From positions 62,001 through 126,000 of the forward strand of contig JAQNBH010000008.1 of the NCBI GenBank assembly GCA_028752905.1: DNA of 64,000 nt, read 5' to 3'. The position numbers and the translations under genes were made by a program. Below are positions 47,301-58,673 of this stretch, piece by piece (positions within the stretch are counted from its first letter, which is position 1; every line of letters starts with the position of its first letter). Origin of the DNA: Cladorhizidae sp. MBARI D1340-BT2. Taxonomy: Eukaryota > Porifera > Demospongiae > Poecilosclerida > Cladorhizidae. The notes under the pieces are model-generated. The model was given only the letters and a program-made list of their open reading frames with translations. It did no database searches and was not told the DNA's origin.

Positions 47301-48940
47301 TGGTTATACACCTAGCGTGGTTATATACCTAGCATGGTTATATACCTAGCATGTTTATATACTTAGCATGGTTATACACATAGCATGGTTATATACCTAG
47401 CATGGTCATATACCTAGCATAGTTATACACCTATCATGGTTATATACCTAGCATGGTTATATACCTAGCATGGTTATACACCTAGCATGGTTATATACCT
47501 AGAATGGTTATATACCTAGCATGGTTATATACCTAGCATTGTTATACACCTAGCATGGTTATACACCTAGCATGGTTATATACCTGGCATGGTTATACAC
47601 CTAGCATGATTATATACCTAGCATGGTTATATACCTAGCATGGTTATACACCTAGCATGGTTATATACATAGCATGGTTATATACCTAGCATGGTTATAC
47701 ACCTAGCATGGTTATATACCTAGAATGGTTATATACCTAGCATGGTTATACACCTAGCATGGTTATATACCTAGAATGGTTATACACGTAGCATGGCTAG
47801 CATGGTTATACACCTAGCATGGTTATATACCTAGCATGGTTATATACCTAGCATAGTTATACACCTAGCATGGTTATACAATTAGCATGGTTATACACCT
47901 AGCATGGTTATATACCTAGCATGGTTATATACATGTACCTAGCATAGTTATACACTTAGGATGGTTATACACCTAGCATTGTTATATACCTAGCATGGTT
48001 ATACACCTAGAATGGTTATATACCTAGCATGGTTATATACCTAGCATTGTTATACACCTAGCTTGGTTATACACCTAGCATGGTTATATACCTAGCATTG
48101 TTATACACCTAGCATGGTTATATACCTAGCATGGTTATACACCTAGCATGGTTATATACCTAGCATGGTTATATACCTAGCATGGTTATACAATTAGCAT
48201 GATTATATACCTAGCATGGTTATATACCTAGCATGTTTATACACCTAGCATGGTTATATAACTAGCATTGTTATACACCTAGCATGGTTATACACCTAGC
48301 ATGGTTATATACATAGCATGGTTATATACCTAGCATTGTTATGCACCTAGCATGGTTATACACCTAGCATGGTTATATACCTAGCATTGTTATACACCAA
48401 GCATGGTTATATACCTAGCATGGTTATACACCTAGTATGGTTATACACCTAGCATGGTTATATACCTAGCATGGTTATACACCTAGCATGGTTATATACC
48501 TAGCATGGTTATACACCTAGCATGGTTATATACCTAGCATGGTTATATACCTAGCATCGTTATACACCTAACATGGTTATATACCTAGCATGGTTATATA
48601 CATAGCATGGTTATACACCTAGCATGGTTATATACCTAGCATGGTTATATACCTTGCATGGTTATACACCTAGCATGGTTATATACCTAGCATGGTTATA
48701 TATCTAACATGGTTATACACCTAGCATGGTTATATACCTAGAATGGTTATATACCTAGCATGGTTATATACCTAGCATTGTTATACACCTAGCATGGTTA
48801 TACACCTAGCATGGTTATACACCTAGCATGGTTATATACCTAGCATTGTTATACACCTAGCATGGTTATACACCTAGCATGGTTATATACCTAGCATGGT
48901 TATACACCTAGCATGGTTATACACCTAGCATTGTTATATA

Positions 48941-51900
48941 CCTAGCGTTGTTATACACCTAGCATGGTTATACACGTAGCATGGTTATATACCTAGCATT
49001 TTTATACACCTAGCATGGTTATATACCTAGCATGGTTATACACCTAGCATGTTTATACACCTAGCATGGTTATATACCTAGCATGGTTATACACCTAGCA
49101 TGGTTATATACCTAGCATGGTTATATACCTAGCATGGTTATACACCTAGCATGGTTATATACCTAGCATGGTTATATACCTAGCATAGTTATACAGCTAG
49201 CATGGTTATATACCTAGCATGGTTATATACCTAGCATGGTTATACACCTAGCATGGTTATATACCTAGCATTGTTATACACCTAGCATGGTTATACACCT
49301 AGCATGGTTATACAATTAGCATGGTTATACACCTAGCATGGTTATATACCTAGCATGGTTAAACACCTAGCATGGTTATACACCTAGCATGGTTATACAC
49401 CTAGCATGGTTATACACCTAGCATGGTTATACACCTAGCATGGTTATATACCTAGCATGGTTATATACCTTGCATGGTTATACACCTAGCGTGGTTATAT
49501 ACCTAGCATGGTTATATACCTAGCATGTTTATATACTTAGCATGGTTATACACATAGCATGGTTATATACCTAGCATGGTTATATACCTAGCATAGTTAT
49601 ACACCTATCATGGTTATATACCTAGCATGGTTATATACCTAGCATGGTTATACACCTAGCATGGTTATATACCTAGAATGGTTATATACCTAGCATGGTT
49701 ATATACCTAGCATTGTTATACACCTAGCATGGTTATACACCTAGCATGGTTATATACCTGGCATGGTTATACACCTAGCATGATTATATACCTAGCATGG
49801 TTATATACCTAGCATGGTTATACACCTAGCATGGTTATATACATAGCATGGTTATATACCTAGCATGGTTATACACCTAGCATGGTTATATACCTAGAAT
49901 GGTTATATACCTAGCATGGTTATACACCTAGCATGGTTATATACCTAGAATGGTTATACACGTAGCATGGCTAGCATGGTTATACACCTAGCATGGTTAT
50001 ATACCTAGCATGGTTATATACCTAGCATAGTTATACACCTAGCATGGTTATACAATTAGCATGGTTATACACCTAGCATGGTTATATACCTAGCATGGTT
50101 ATATACATGTACCTAGCATAGTTATACACTTAGGATGGTTATACACCTAGCATTGTTATATACCTAGCATGGTTATACACCTAGAATGGTTATATACCTA
50201 GCATGGTTATACACCTAGCATGGTTATACACCTAGCATGGTTATATACCTAGCATAGTTATACACCTAGCATGGTTATATACCTAGCATGGTTATACACC
50301 TAGCATGGTTATATACCTAGCATGGTTATACACCTAGCATGGTTATATACCTAGCATGGTTATATACCTAGCATGGTTATACACCTAGCATGGTTATATA
50401 CCTAGCATGGTTATATACCTCGCATGGTTATATACCTAGCATGGTTATATACCTAGCATAGTTATACACCTAGCATGGTTATACAATTAGCATGGTTATA
50501 CACCTAGCATGGTTATATGCATAGTTATACACCTAGCATGGTTATACACCTAGCATGGTTATATACCTAGCATGGATATATACCTAGCATGGTTATATAC
50601 CTAGCATGGTTATATACCTAGCATAGTTATACACCTAGCATGGTTATACAATTAGCATGGTTATACACCTAGCATGGTTATATACCTAGCATGGTTATAT
50701 ACCTAGCATGGTTATACACCTAGCATGGTTATATACCTAGAATGGTTATATACCTAGCATGGTTATATACCTAGCATTGATATACACCTAGCATGGTTAT
50801 ACACCTAGCATGGTTATACACCTAGCATGGTTATACACCTAGCATGGTTATATACCTAGAATGGTTATATACCTAGCATGGTTATATACCTAGCATGGTT
50901 ATACACCTAGCATGGTTATATACCTAGCATGGTTATACACCTAGCATGGTTATATACATAGCATGGTTATATACCTAGCATGGTTATAAACCTAGCATGG
51001 TTATATACCTAGAATGGTTATATACCTAGCATGGTTATATACCTAGCATTGTTATACACCTAGCATGGTTATACACCTAGCATGGTTATACACCTAGCAT
51101 GGTTATATACCTAGCATGGTTAACCTAGAATGGTTATATACCTATTATATACCTAGCATTGTTATACACCTAGCATGGTTATACACATAGCATGGTTATA
51201 CACCTAGCATGGTTATATACCTAGCATGGTTATACACCTAGCATGGTTATATACCTAGCATGGTTATACACCTATCATGGTTATATACCTAGCATGGTTA
51301 TATACCTATCATTGTTATACACCTAGCATGGTTATACACCTAGCATGGTTATATACCTAGCATTGTTATACACCTAGCATGGTTATATACCTAGCATGGT
51401 TATACACCTAGCATGGTTATATACCTAGAATTGTTATACACCTAGCATGGTTATATACCTAGCATGGTTATACACCTAGCATGGTTATACATCTAGCATG
51501 GTTATATACCTAGCATAGTTATACACCTCGCAAGGCTAGCATGGTTATATACCTAGCATGGTTATACACCTAGCATGGTTATATACCTAGCATGGTTATA
51601 TACCTAGCATGGTTATACACCTAGCATGGTTATATACCTAGCATGGTTATATACCTAGCATGGTTATACACCTACATAGCATGATTATATACCTAGCATG
51701 GTTATATACCTAGCATGTTTATACACCTAGCATGGTTATATAACTAGCATTGTTATACACCTAGCATGGTTATACACCTAGCATGGTTATATACATAGCA
51801 TGGTTATATACCTAGCATTGTTATGCACCTAGCATGGTTATACACCTAGCATGGTTATATACCTAGCATTGTTATACACCTAGCATGGTTATATACCTAG

Positions 51901-52630
51901 CATGGTTATACACCTAGCATGGTTATACACCTAGCATGGTTATATACCTAGCATGGTTATACACCTAGCATGGTTATACACCTAGCATGGTTATATACCT
52001 AGCATGGTTATAATTATACCTAGCATGGTTATACACCTAGCATGGTTATATACCTAGCATGGTTATATACATAGCATGGTTATACACCTAGCATGGTTAT
52101 ATACCTTGCATGGTTATACACCTAGCATGGTTATATACCTAGCATGGTTATATACCTTGCATGGTTATACACCTAGCATGGTTATATACCTAGCATGGTT
52201 ATATACCTAGCATGGTTATACACCTAGCATGGTTATATACCTAGAATGGTTATATACCTAGCATGGTTATATACCTAGCATTGTTATACACCTAGCATGG
52301 TTATACACCTAGCATGGTTATACACCTAGCATGGTTATATACCTAGCATGGTTATACACCTAGCATGGTTATACACCTAGCATGGTTATATACCTAGCAT
52401 GGTTATACACCTAGCATGGTTATATACCTAGCATGGTTATATACCTAGCATTGTTATACACCTAGCATGGTTATACACCTAGCATGGTTATATACCTAGC
52501 ATTGTTATACACCTAGCATGGTTATATACCTAGCATGGTTATACACCTAGCATGGTTATACACCTAGCATGGTTATATACCTAGCATGGTTAGACACCTA
52601 GCATGGTTATATACCTAGCATGGTTATATA
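48941..52630. repeat. 3,690-bp tandem duplication, copy 1
   Basis: Every rare unit here recurs exactly 3,690 bp downstream: GCGTTG near 48946, GCTAGC at 49970, TATATGCATAG near 50514, TTAACCTAGAATGG at 51120, CTCGCAAGGCTAGC near 51528, TATAATTATACC near 52009 and TTAGACACC at 52590. Reading copy against copy I found four substitutions and no length change. The substitutions are at 49196/52886, 49471/53161, 51618/55308 and 51632/55322. The block is 217 units plus 1 bp. Confidence 0.9.
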
Positions 52631-55600
52631 CCTAGCGTTGTTATACACCTAGCATGGTTATACACGTAGCATGGTTATATACCTAGCATTTTTATACACC
52701 TAGCATGGTTATATACCTAGCATGGTTATACACCTAGCATGTTTATACACCTAGCATGGTTATATACCTAGCATGGTTATACACCTAGCATGGTTATATA
52801 CCTAGCATGGTTATATACCTAGCATGGTTATACACCTAGCATGGTTATATACCTAGCATGGTTATATACCTAGCATAGTTATACACCTAGCATGGTTATA
52901 TACCTAGCATGGTTATATACCTAGCATGGTTATACACCTAGCATGGTTATATACCTAGCATTGTTATACACCTAGCATGGTTATACACCTAGCATGGTTA
53001 TACAATTAGCATGGTTATACACCTAGCATGGTTATATACCTAGCATGGTTAAACACCTAGCATGGTTATACACCTAGCATGGTTATACACCTAGCATGGT
53101 TATACACCTAGCATGGTTATACACCTAGCATGGTTATATACCTAGCATGGTTATATACCTAGCATGGTTATACACCTAGCGTGGTTATATACCTAGCATG
53201 GTTATATACCTAGCATGTTTATATACTTAGCATGGTTATACACATAGCATGGTTATATACCTAGCATGGTTATATACCTAGCATAGTTATACACCTATCA
53301 TGGTTATATACCTAGCATGGTTATATACCTAGCATGGTTATACACCTAGCATGGTTATATACCTAGAATGGTTATATACCTAGCATGGTTATATACCTAG
53401 CATTGTTATACACCTAGCATGGTTATACACCTAGCATGGTTATATACCTGGCATGGTTATACACCTAGCATGATTATATACCTAGCATGGTTATATACCT
53501 AGCATGGTTATACACCTAGCATGGTTATATACATAGCATGGTTATATACCTAGCATGGTTATACACCTAGCATGGTTATATACCTAGAATGGTTATATAC
53601 CTAGCATGGTTATACACCTAGCATGGTTATATACCTAGAATGGTTATACACGTAGCATGGCTAGCATGGTTATACACCTAGCATGGTTATATACCTAGCA
53701 TGGTTATATACCTAGCATAGTTATACACCTAGCATGGTTATACAATTAGCATGGTTATACACCTAGCATGGTTATATACCTAGCATGGTTATATACATGT
53801 ACCTAGCATAGTTATACACTTAGGATGGTTATACACCTAGCATTGTTATATACCTAGCATGGTTATACACCTAGAATGGTTATATACCTAGCATGGTTAT
53901 ACACCTAGCATGGTTATACACCTAGCATGGTTATATACCTAGCATAGTTATACACCTAGCATGGTTATATACCTAGCATGGTTATACACCTAGCATGGTT
54001 ATATACCTAGCATGGTTATACACCTAGCATGGTTATATACCTAGCATGGTTATATACCTAGCATGGTTATACACCTAGCATGGTTATATACCTAGCATGG
54101 TTATATACCTCGCATGGTTATATACCTAGCATGGTTATATACCTAGCATAGTTATACACCTAGCATGGTTATACAATTAGCATGGTTATACACCTAGCAT
54201 GGTTATATGCATAGTTATACACCTAGCATGGTTATACACCTAGCATGGTTATATACCTAGCATGGATATATACCTAGCATGGTTATATACCTAGCATGGT
54301 TATATACCTAGCATAGTTATACACCTAGCATGGTTATACAATTAGCATGGTTATACACCTAGCATGGTTATATACCTAGCATGGTTATATACCTAGCATG
54401 GTTATACACCTAGCATGGTTATATACCTAGAATGGTTATATACCTAGCATGGTTATATACCTAGCATTGATATACACCTAGCATGGTTATACACCTAGCA
54501 TGGTTATACACCTAGCATGGTTATACACCTAGCATGGTTATATACCTAGAATGGTTATATACCTAGCATGGTTATATACCTAGCATGGTTATACACCTAG
54601 CATGGTTATATACCTAGCATGGTTATACACCTAGCATGGTTATATACATAGCATGGTTATATACCTAGCATGGTTATAAACCTAGCATGGTTATATACCT
54701 AGAATGGTTATATACCTAGCATGGTTATATACCTAGCATTGTTATACACCTAGCATGGTTATACACCTAGCATGGTTATACACCTAGCATGGTTATATAC
54801 CTAGCATGGTTAACCTAGAATGGTTATATACCTATTATATACCTAGCATTGTTATACACCTAGCATGGTTATACACATAGCATGGTTATACACCTAGCAT
54901 GGTTATATACCTAGCATGGTTATACACCTAGCATGGTTATATACCTAGCATGGTTATACACCTATCATGGTTATATACCTAGCATGGTTATATACCTATC
55001 ATTGTTATACACCTAGCATGGTTATACACCTAGCATGGTTATATACCTAGCATTGTTATACACCTAGCATGGTTATATACCTAGCATGGTTATACACCTA
55101 GCATGGTTATATACCTAGAATTGTTATACACCTAGCATGGTTATATACCTAGCATGGTTATACACCTAGCATGGTTATACATCTAGCATGGTTATATACC
55201 TAGCATAGTTATACACCTCGCAAGGCTAGCATGGTTATATACCTAGCATGGTTATACACCTAGCATGGTTATATACCTAGCATGGTTATATACCTAGCAT
55301 GGTTATATACCTAGCATGGTTATATACCTAGTATGGTTATATACCTAGCATGGTTATACACCTACATAGCATGATTATATACCTAGCATGGTTATATACC
55401 TAGCATGTTTATACACCTAGCATGGTTATATAACTAGCATTGTTATACACCTAGCATGGTTATACACCTAGCATGGTTATATACATAGCATGGTTATATA
55501 CCTAGCATTGTTATGCACCTAGCATGGTTATACACCTAGCATGGTTATATACCTAGCATTGTTATACACCTAGCATGGTTATATACCTAGCATGGTTATA

Positions 55601-56320
55601 CACCTAGCATGGTTATACACCTAGCATGGTTATATACCTAGCATGGTTATACACCTAGCATGGTTATACACCTAGCATGGTTATATACCTAGCATGGTTA
55701 TAATTATACCTAGCATGGTTATACACCTAGCATGGTTATATACCTAGCATGGTTATATACATAGCATGGTTATACACCTAGCATGGTTATATACCTTGCA
55801 TGGTTATACACCTAGCATGGTTATATACCTAGCATGGTTATATACCTTGCATGGTTATACACCTAGCATGGTTATATACCTAGCATGGTTATATACCTAG
55901 CATGGTTATACACCTAGCATGGTTATATACCTAGAATGGTTATATACCTAGCATGGTTATATACCTAGCATTGTTATACACCTAGCATGGTTATACACCT
56001 AGCATGGTTATACACCTAGCATGGTTATATACCTAGCATGGTTATACACCTAGCATGGTTATACACCTAGCATGGTTATATACCTAGCATGGTTATACAC
56101 CTAGCATGGTTATATACCTAGCATGGTTATATACCTAGCATTGTTATACACCTAGCATGGTTATACACCTAGCATGGTTATATACCTAGCATTGTTATAC
56201 ACCTAGCATGGTTATATACCTAGCATGGTTATACACCTAGCATGGTTATACACCTAGCATGGTTATATACCTAGCATGGTTAGACACCTAGCATGGTTAT
56301 ATACCTAGCATGGTTATATA
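52631..56320. repeat. 3,690-bp tandem duplication, copy 2
   Basis: This second copy directly abuts the first, with no intervening sequence, and ends about 400 bp before the array itself ends. At 56326 the sequence leaves the shared pattern and continues as a short, less regular tail of units (including TTATATATATACC near 56360, TTAATATACC near 56506 and TTATAAGCTAGC near 56607) up to the array edge. Confidence 0.9.
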
Positions 56321-56728
56321 CCTAGCATGGTTATACACCTAGCATGGTTATATACCTAGCATGGTTATATATATACCTAGCATAGTTATACACCTAGCAT
56401 GGTTATATACCTAGCATGGTTATATACCTAACATGGTTATACACCTAGCATGGTTATATACCTAGCATTGTTATACACCTAGCATGGTTATACACCTAGC
56501 ATGGTTAATATACCTAGCATGGTTATACACCTAGCATTGTTATACACCTAGCATGGTTATACACCTAGCATGGTTATATACCTAGCATGGTTATACACCT
56601 AGCATGGTTATAAGCTAGCATAGTTATATACCTAGCATGGTTATACACCTAGCATGGTTATACACCTAGCATGGTTATACAATTAGCATGGTTATACACC
56701 TAGCATGGTTATATACCTAGCATGGTTA

Positions 56729-57004
56729 AGGGGGGGCTAGGGGTACTTTAAAAAAAAAGTTAACCTCAAATACAACTGATCATAACTTTTTTGTTTCTAC
56801 TCCTATGAACATAATTTTGCTATCAAAAGATAGCCCACTTGTCATGCTTTCAAATGATATGCATAATCATATACTTTCTATTGGTCCTCCTTCAAGGTAA
56901 CTCAAAGAAGCAAGCACCATTGAAGAAGATGCCGCCCACTCCCCACCCTTACTAGTATTTTGTATTGGCTTGTAATTGCTTCAGTGGCTAGAGTATGCAT
57001 AGTG
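56729..57004. other. AT-rich sequence at the array edge, no gene seen
   Basis: The array stops at 56728 and is followed at once by AGGGGGGGCTAGGGG and an A-tract. The remaining bases are AT-rich. The stretch around 56800-56840 (CCTATGAACATAATTTTGC, then ATCAAAAGATAGC) loosely resembles the tail of the repeat family at 57860-57920 and 58510-58570, so this may be a diverged relic of it. No open frame of note is present. Confidence 0.5.
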
Positions 57005-57153
57005 CTACAAATTGAATGGTTTAGAATCTTTTTTAAAAAAATCCACTAGTTATGGCGAGTACAAATGTAAAATTTTACCTTAGATCATCATTAGATCATC
57101 AATAACTTCACAAAAGAGGCAATGAATTATTTTTGAAACCATTCAATTTGTAG
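57005..57153. mobile_element. 149-bp MITE-like element with 18-bp inverted ends
   Basis: CTACAAATTGAATGGTTT at 57005-57022 is the exact reverse complement of the 18 bases at 57136-57153. The interior is AT-rich, with a TTTTTTAAAAAAA tract and the short direct repeat TTAGATCATCA, and it codes for nothing visible. A perfect 18-bp inverted repeat around a small AT-rich body fits a miniature inverted-repeat transposable element. I do not see a convincing target-site duplication (flanks AGTG and AGTA), so the family is left open. Confidence 0.5.
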
Positions 57154-57189
57154 AGTAAAGACAGAGCTACATAATGGTATAAAATGTTA

Positions 57190-57260
57190 GATATATCAAG
57201 TCCATACAATGAAGTTTGCAGAATCTACGGAGCTCTAAAGTTGTAAACACAAGTTAAAAA
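57190..57260 (+). repeat. Tail copy of the foldback repeat family
   Basis: The sequence ATATATCAAGTCCATACAAT and the following 50 bases, including GGAGCTCTAAAGTTGTAA, recur in direct orientation at about 57927-57990 and 58580-58640. This copy is detached from any palindromic core and is followed by an A-tract and a run of nine G. The shared ending on A-rich and G-rich tracts suggests this is one terminus of the family. Confidence 0.7.
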
Positions 57261-57365
57261 GGGGGGGGGAGAATACTTCAATGTTTACATTGCCATAACT
57301 TTTTTTGGTCAAAAATGTTGACTCCTTGCCTCCCGCCCACAATAACTCATTCGAATAATTTTTTT

Positions 57366-57928
57366 ATGTAGCTCAAAAGATAGGTCTCTGTGTGTGCTCT
57401 CTTTTGATACTAAAATATGTTTTAAAGGATAACTATAGGCAAGTTACTAGAGCCTAAAGAGGAGGGACCTCAAAAACCTGCATCCCAAAGTCCCCATCCA
57501 GAACTCCAGATTGCTAAGTGCCAAAAAATTGAAATTGGTGCGAGTGGCTAGAGGAAGCCCGCCTCTATGCAAACACCTTTTTGATTAGGCGTTAAAAATT
57601 TATTACCTGGTCAAGCGTGTGGGTGGAAAATTGAAGGTGTTGCTTTTACAACGCCTTCAATTTTCTACCCGCGCGCTTGACCAGGTAATAAATTTTTAAC
57701 GCCTAATCAAAAAGGTGATTGCATAGAGGCGGACTTCCTCTAGCCACTCGTACCATTTATATTTTTTTGGCACTTAGCAATCTGGAGTTATCTTGGCAGA
57801 GGTCGAGGCATTCTAGCTTTTGAGGTCGCTCCGCTTTAGAGTCTAGTAACTTGCCTATAGTTATACCTATGAAACATATTTTAGTATCAAAAGAGAGCAC
57901 ACAGAGAGACCTATCTTTTGAGCTACAT
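57366..57928. mobile_element. Foldback element with inverted arms of about 280 bp
   Basis: The left arm 57366-57642 and right arm 57649-57928 are imperfect reverse complements around a 6-bp loop (CTTTTA at 57643-57648). Matching blocks, from the centre outwards, are TTGAAGG(T/C)GTTG, TTACCTGGTCAAGCG, GGCGTTAAAAATTTATTA, GAGTGGCTAGAGGAAG, AACTCCAGATTGCTAAGTGC, AACTATAGGCAAGTTACTAG and TAGCTCAAAAGATAGGTCTC. The right arm continues into the family tail to about 57990. No transposase is encoded. Open frames on the minus strand across this element are repeated in the second copy at 58306-58638 and are best explained by the repeat itself. Confidence 0.8.
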
Positions 57929-57990
57929 ATCGAGTCCATACCATGAAGTTTACAGAATCTATGGAGCTCTAAAGTGGTAACCATAAGAAA

Positions 57991-58238
57991 AAAAGAAAAA
58001 AAGGGGGGAAATGCCATTGTCCCCACTGAATTCAGGTAGGCTTCTTGATCGCCTTCCTGGGGGGATGGTGTGCGCAAAAGCCACTGTAAGTCCAGAATAG
58101 AGCATCCAAATCTTCTGTAACTTGGAATCCACCTTTCCAGTATGTTGAAGCATAGTTGGGTGAGATAAAAAAATAGTAATAAATAAAATAAATTTTTTTT
58201 AATCCAACCCCTAGCACCCCCTTTAAGCGGAGGGACCG
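57991..58238. other. Spacer between two foldback copies, no gene supported
   Basis: The stretch begins with an A/G-rich tract and ends in a T-rich one, with about 150 bases of mixed composition between (including CCTGGGGGGATGG and CCACCTTTCCAGTATG). Near 58222-58238 TAAGCGGAGGGACC appears, the reverse complement of the GGTCCCTCCGCTTTA segment at 58480, so the left arm of the second foldback copy may be truncated here. A minus-strand frame runs through it from 58263 to 57757, but I do not recognise any protein. Confidence 0.45.
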
Positions 58239-58350
58239 GCGTTAAAAATGTATTACTGGTCATACCACGTGGTGCAAAATTGAGGGCGTTGAAAAATCAA
58301 CGCCCTCAATTTTGCACCACGTGTCTGACCAGGTAATAAATTTTTAACGC
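58239..58350. mobile_element. 112-bp palindromic core of a second foldback copy
   Basis: The arms are near-perfect reverse complements centred on the AAAA loop at 58293-58296. The inner 48 bp (CGTGGTGCAAAATTGAGGGC and on to the centre) pairs almost without mismatch. The outer part GCGTTAAAAATGTATTACTG pairs with CAGGTAATAAATTTTTAACGC. It shares the outer segment and layout with the centre of the element at 57366-57928, so both belong to one family. Here the right side continues into the family tail, while the left side is cut short. Confidence 0.85.
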
Positions 58351-58393
58351 CTTATTCAAATGAGTTTTGCGTGTGCTAGAGCTTCCTCTAGCC

Positions 58394-58423
58394 AAAAAAA
58401 AATGGTACGTACCATTTTTTTTT
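58394..58423. repeat. Perfect 30-bp palindrome
   Basis: Nine A, then TGGTACGTACCA, then nine T form a perfect 30-bp palindrome inside the tail of the second foldback copy. The corresponding position in the first copy (GTACCATTTATATTTTTTTGG near 57750) is not palindromic, so it arose in this copy. Confidence 0.9.
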
Positions 58424-58640
58424 GCACTTTGCAACTCGGAGTGGTTTCTGTGGAGGTTGCGGGATTCAGATTTTTGAGGTCCCTCCGCTTTAGGGTCTAG
58501 TAACTTGCCTATAGTTATACCTAATGAAGCACTTTTAGTATCAAAAGAGAGCACACAGAGAGACCTATCTTTTGAGCTATATATCAAGTCCATACCATGA
58601 AGTTTGCAGAATCTACGGAGCTCTAAAGTTGTAACCACAG
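58424..58640 (+). repeat. Tail of the second foldback copy
   Basis: This segment aligns with 57770-57990 block by block: GAGGTC(G/C)CTCCGCTTTAG, GTCTAGTAACTTGCCTATAG, TCAAAAGAGAGCACACAGAG, CCATACCATGAAGTTT and GGAGCTCTAAAG. It ends at an A8T8 tract where the transposase relic begins, a plausible insertion or rearrangement junction. The minus-strand open frame over it (58638 to 58306) mirrors that of the other copy and is not supported as a gene. Confidence 0.75.
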
Positions 58641-58673
58641 GTTAAAAAAAATTTTTTTTGGATAGTCCCTCCT

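Larger units (their letters stand above)
10034..53665. repeat. Second satellite sequence class marked by GCATGGCTAGCATGG junctions
   Basis: A shortened unit, CACGTAGCATGGCTAGC, occurs at 10034, 41871, 43427, 46166, 47796, 49970 and 53660 (position of GCTAGC). It is accompanied by TTTATATACTTAGC, ACACATAGC and, in most copies, TATACATGTACCTAGC units, which do not occur in the regions holding the 24-bp markers. The class occupies about 9000-14000 and 41000-56700. Spacings (1556, 2739, 1630, 2174, 3690 bp) are less regular than in the other class. Confidence 0.7.
1..56728. repeat. 17-bp satellite array, about 3,300 units
   Basis: The whole stretch is head-to-tail copies of a 17-bp unit with consensus CACCTAGCATGGTTATA, in which the first base is C or T, giving the two main forms TTATACACC and TTATATACC. 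Recurrent minor forms change one or two bases: AGAATGG, AGCATTG, AGCATAG, CAATTAGC, AGCATGATTA, GCACGG and GCGTGG. The consensus contains no CpG. The unit carries CTAG, which is its own reverse complement and puts TAG on both strands. Since 17 is not a multiple of 3, all six frames are closed every 51 bp, which explains the absence of any open frame here. The array starts before the window and ends at 56728 in the middle of a unit (CATGGTTA, then AGGGGGGGCTAGGGG). It is interrupted only by small unit-length irregularities, never by foreign sequence. No function can be read from it; centromeric, pericentromeric or sex-linked heterochromatin are the usual homes of such arrays. Confidence 0.97.

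Noticed and set aside
1..56728. CRISPR array
   Set aside because: The array consists of contiguous 17-bp units without unique spacers, and the surrounding DNA is eukaryotic transposon sequence.
1..56728. Telomeric repeat
   Set aside because: The 17-bp unit lacks the short G-rich strand bias of telomere repeats, and another array follows it internally.
1..56728. Promoter TATA boxes in each unit
   Set aside because: TATATA or TATACA occurs in every unit simply because of the repeat sequence; nothing indicates transcription.
57757..58638. Minus-strand open frames of 168 and 110 codons
   Set aside because: They lie over foldback repeats, resemble each other because the DNA is duplicated, and match no protein I recognise; kept only as a finding.
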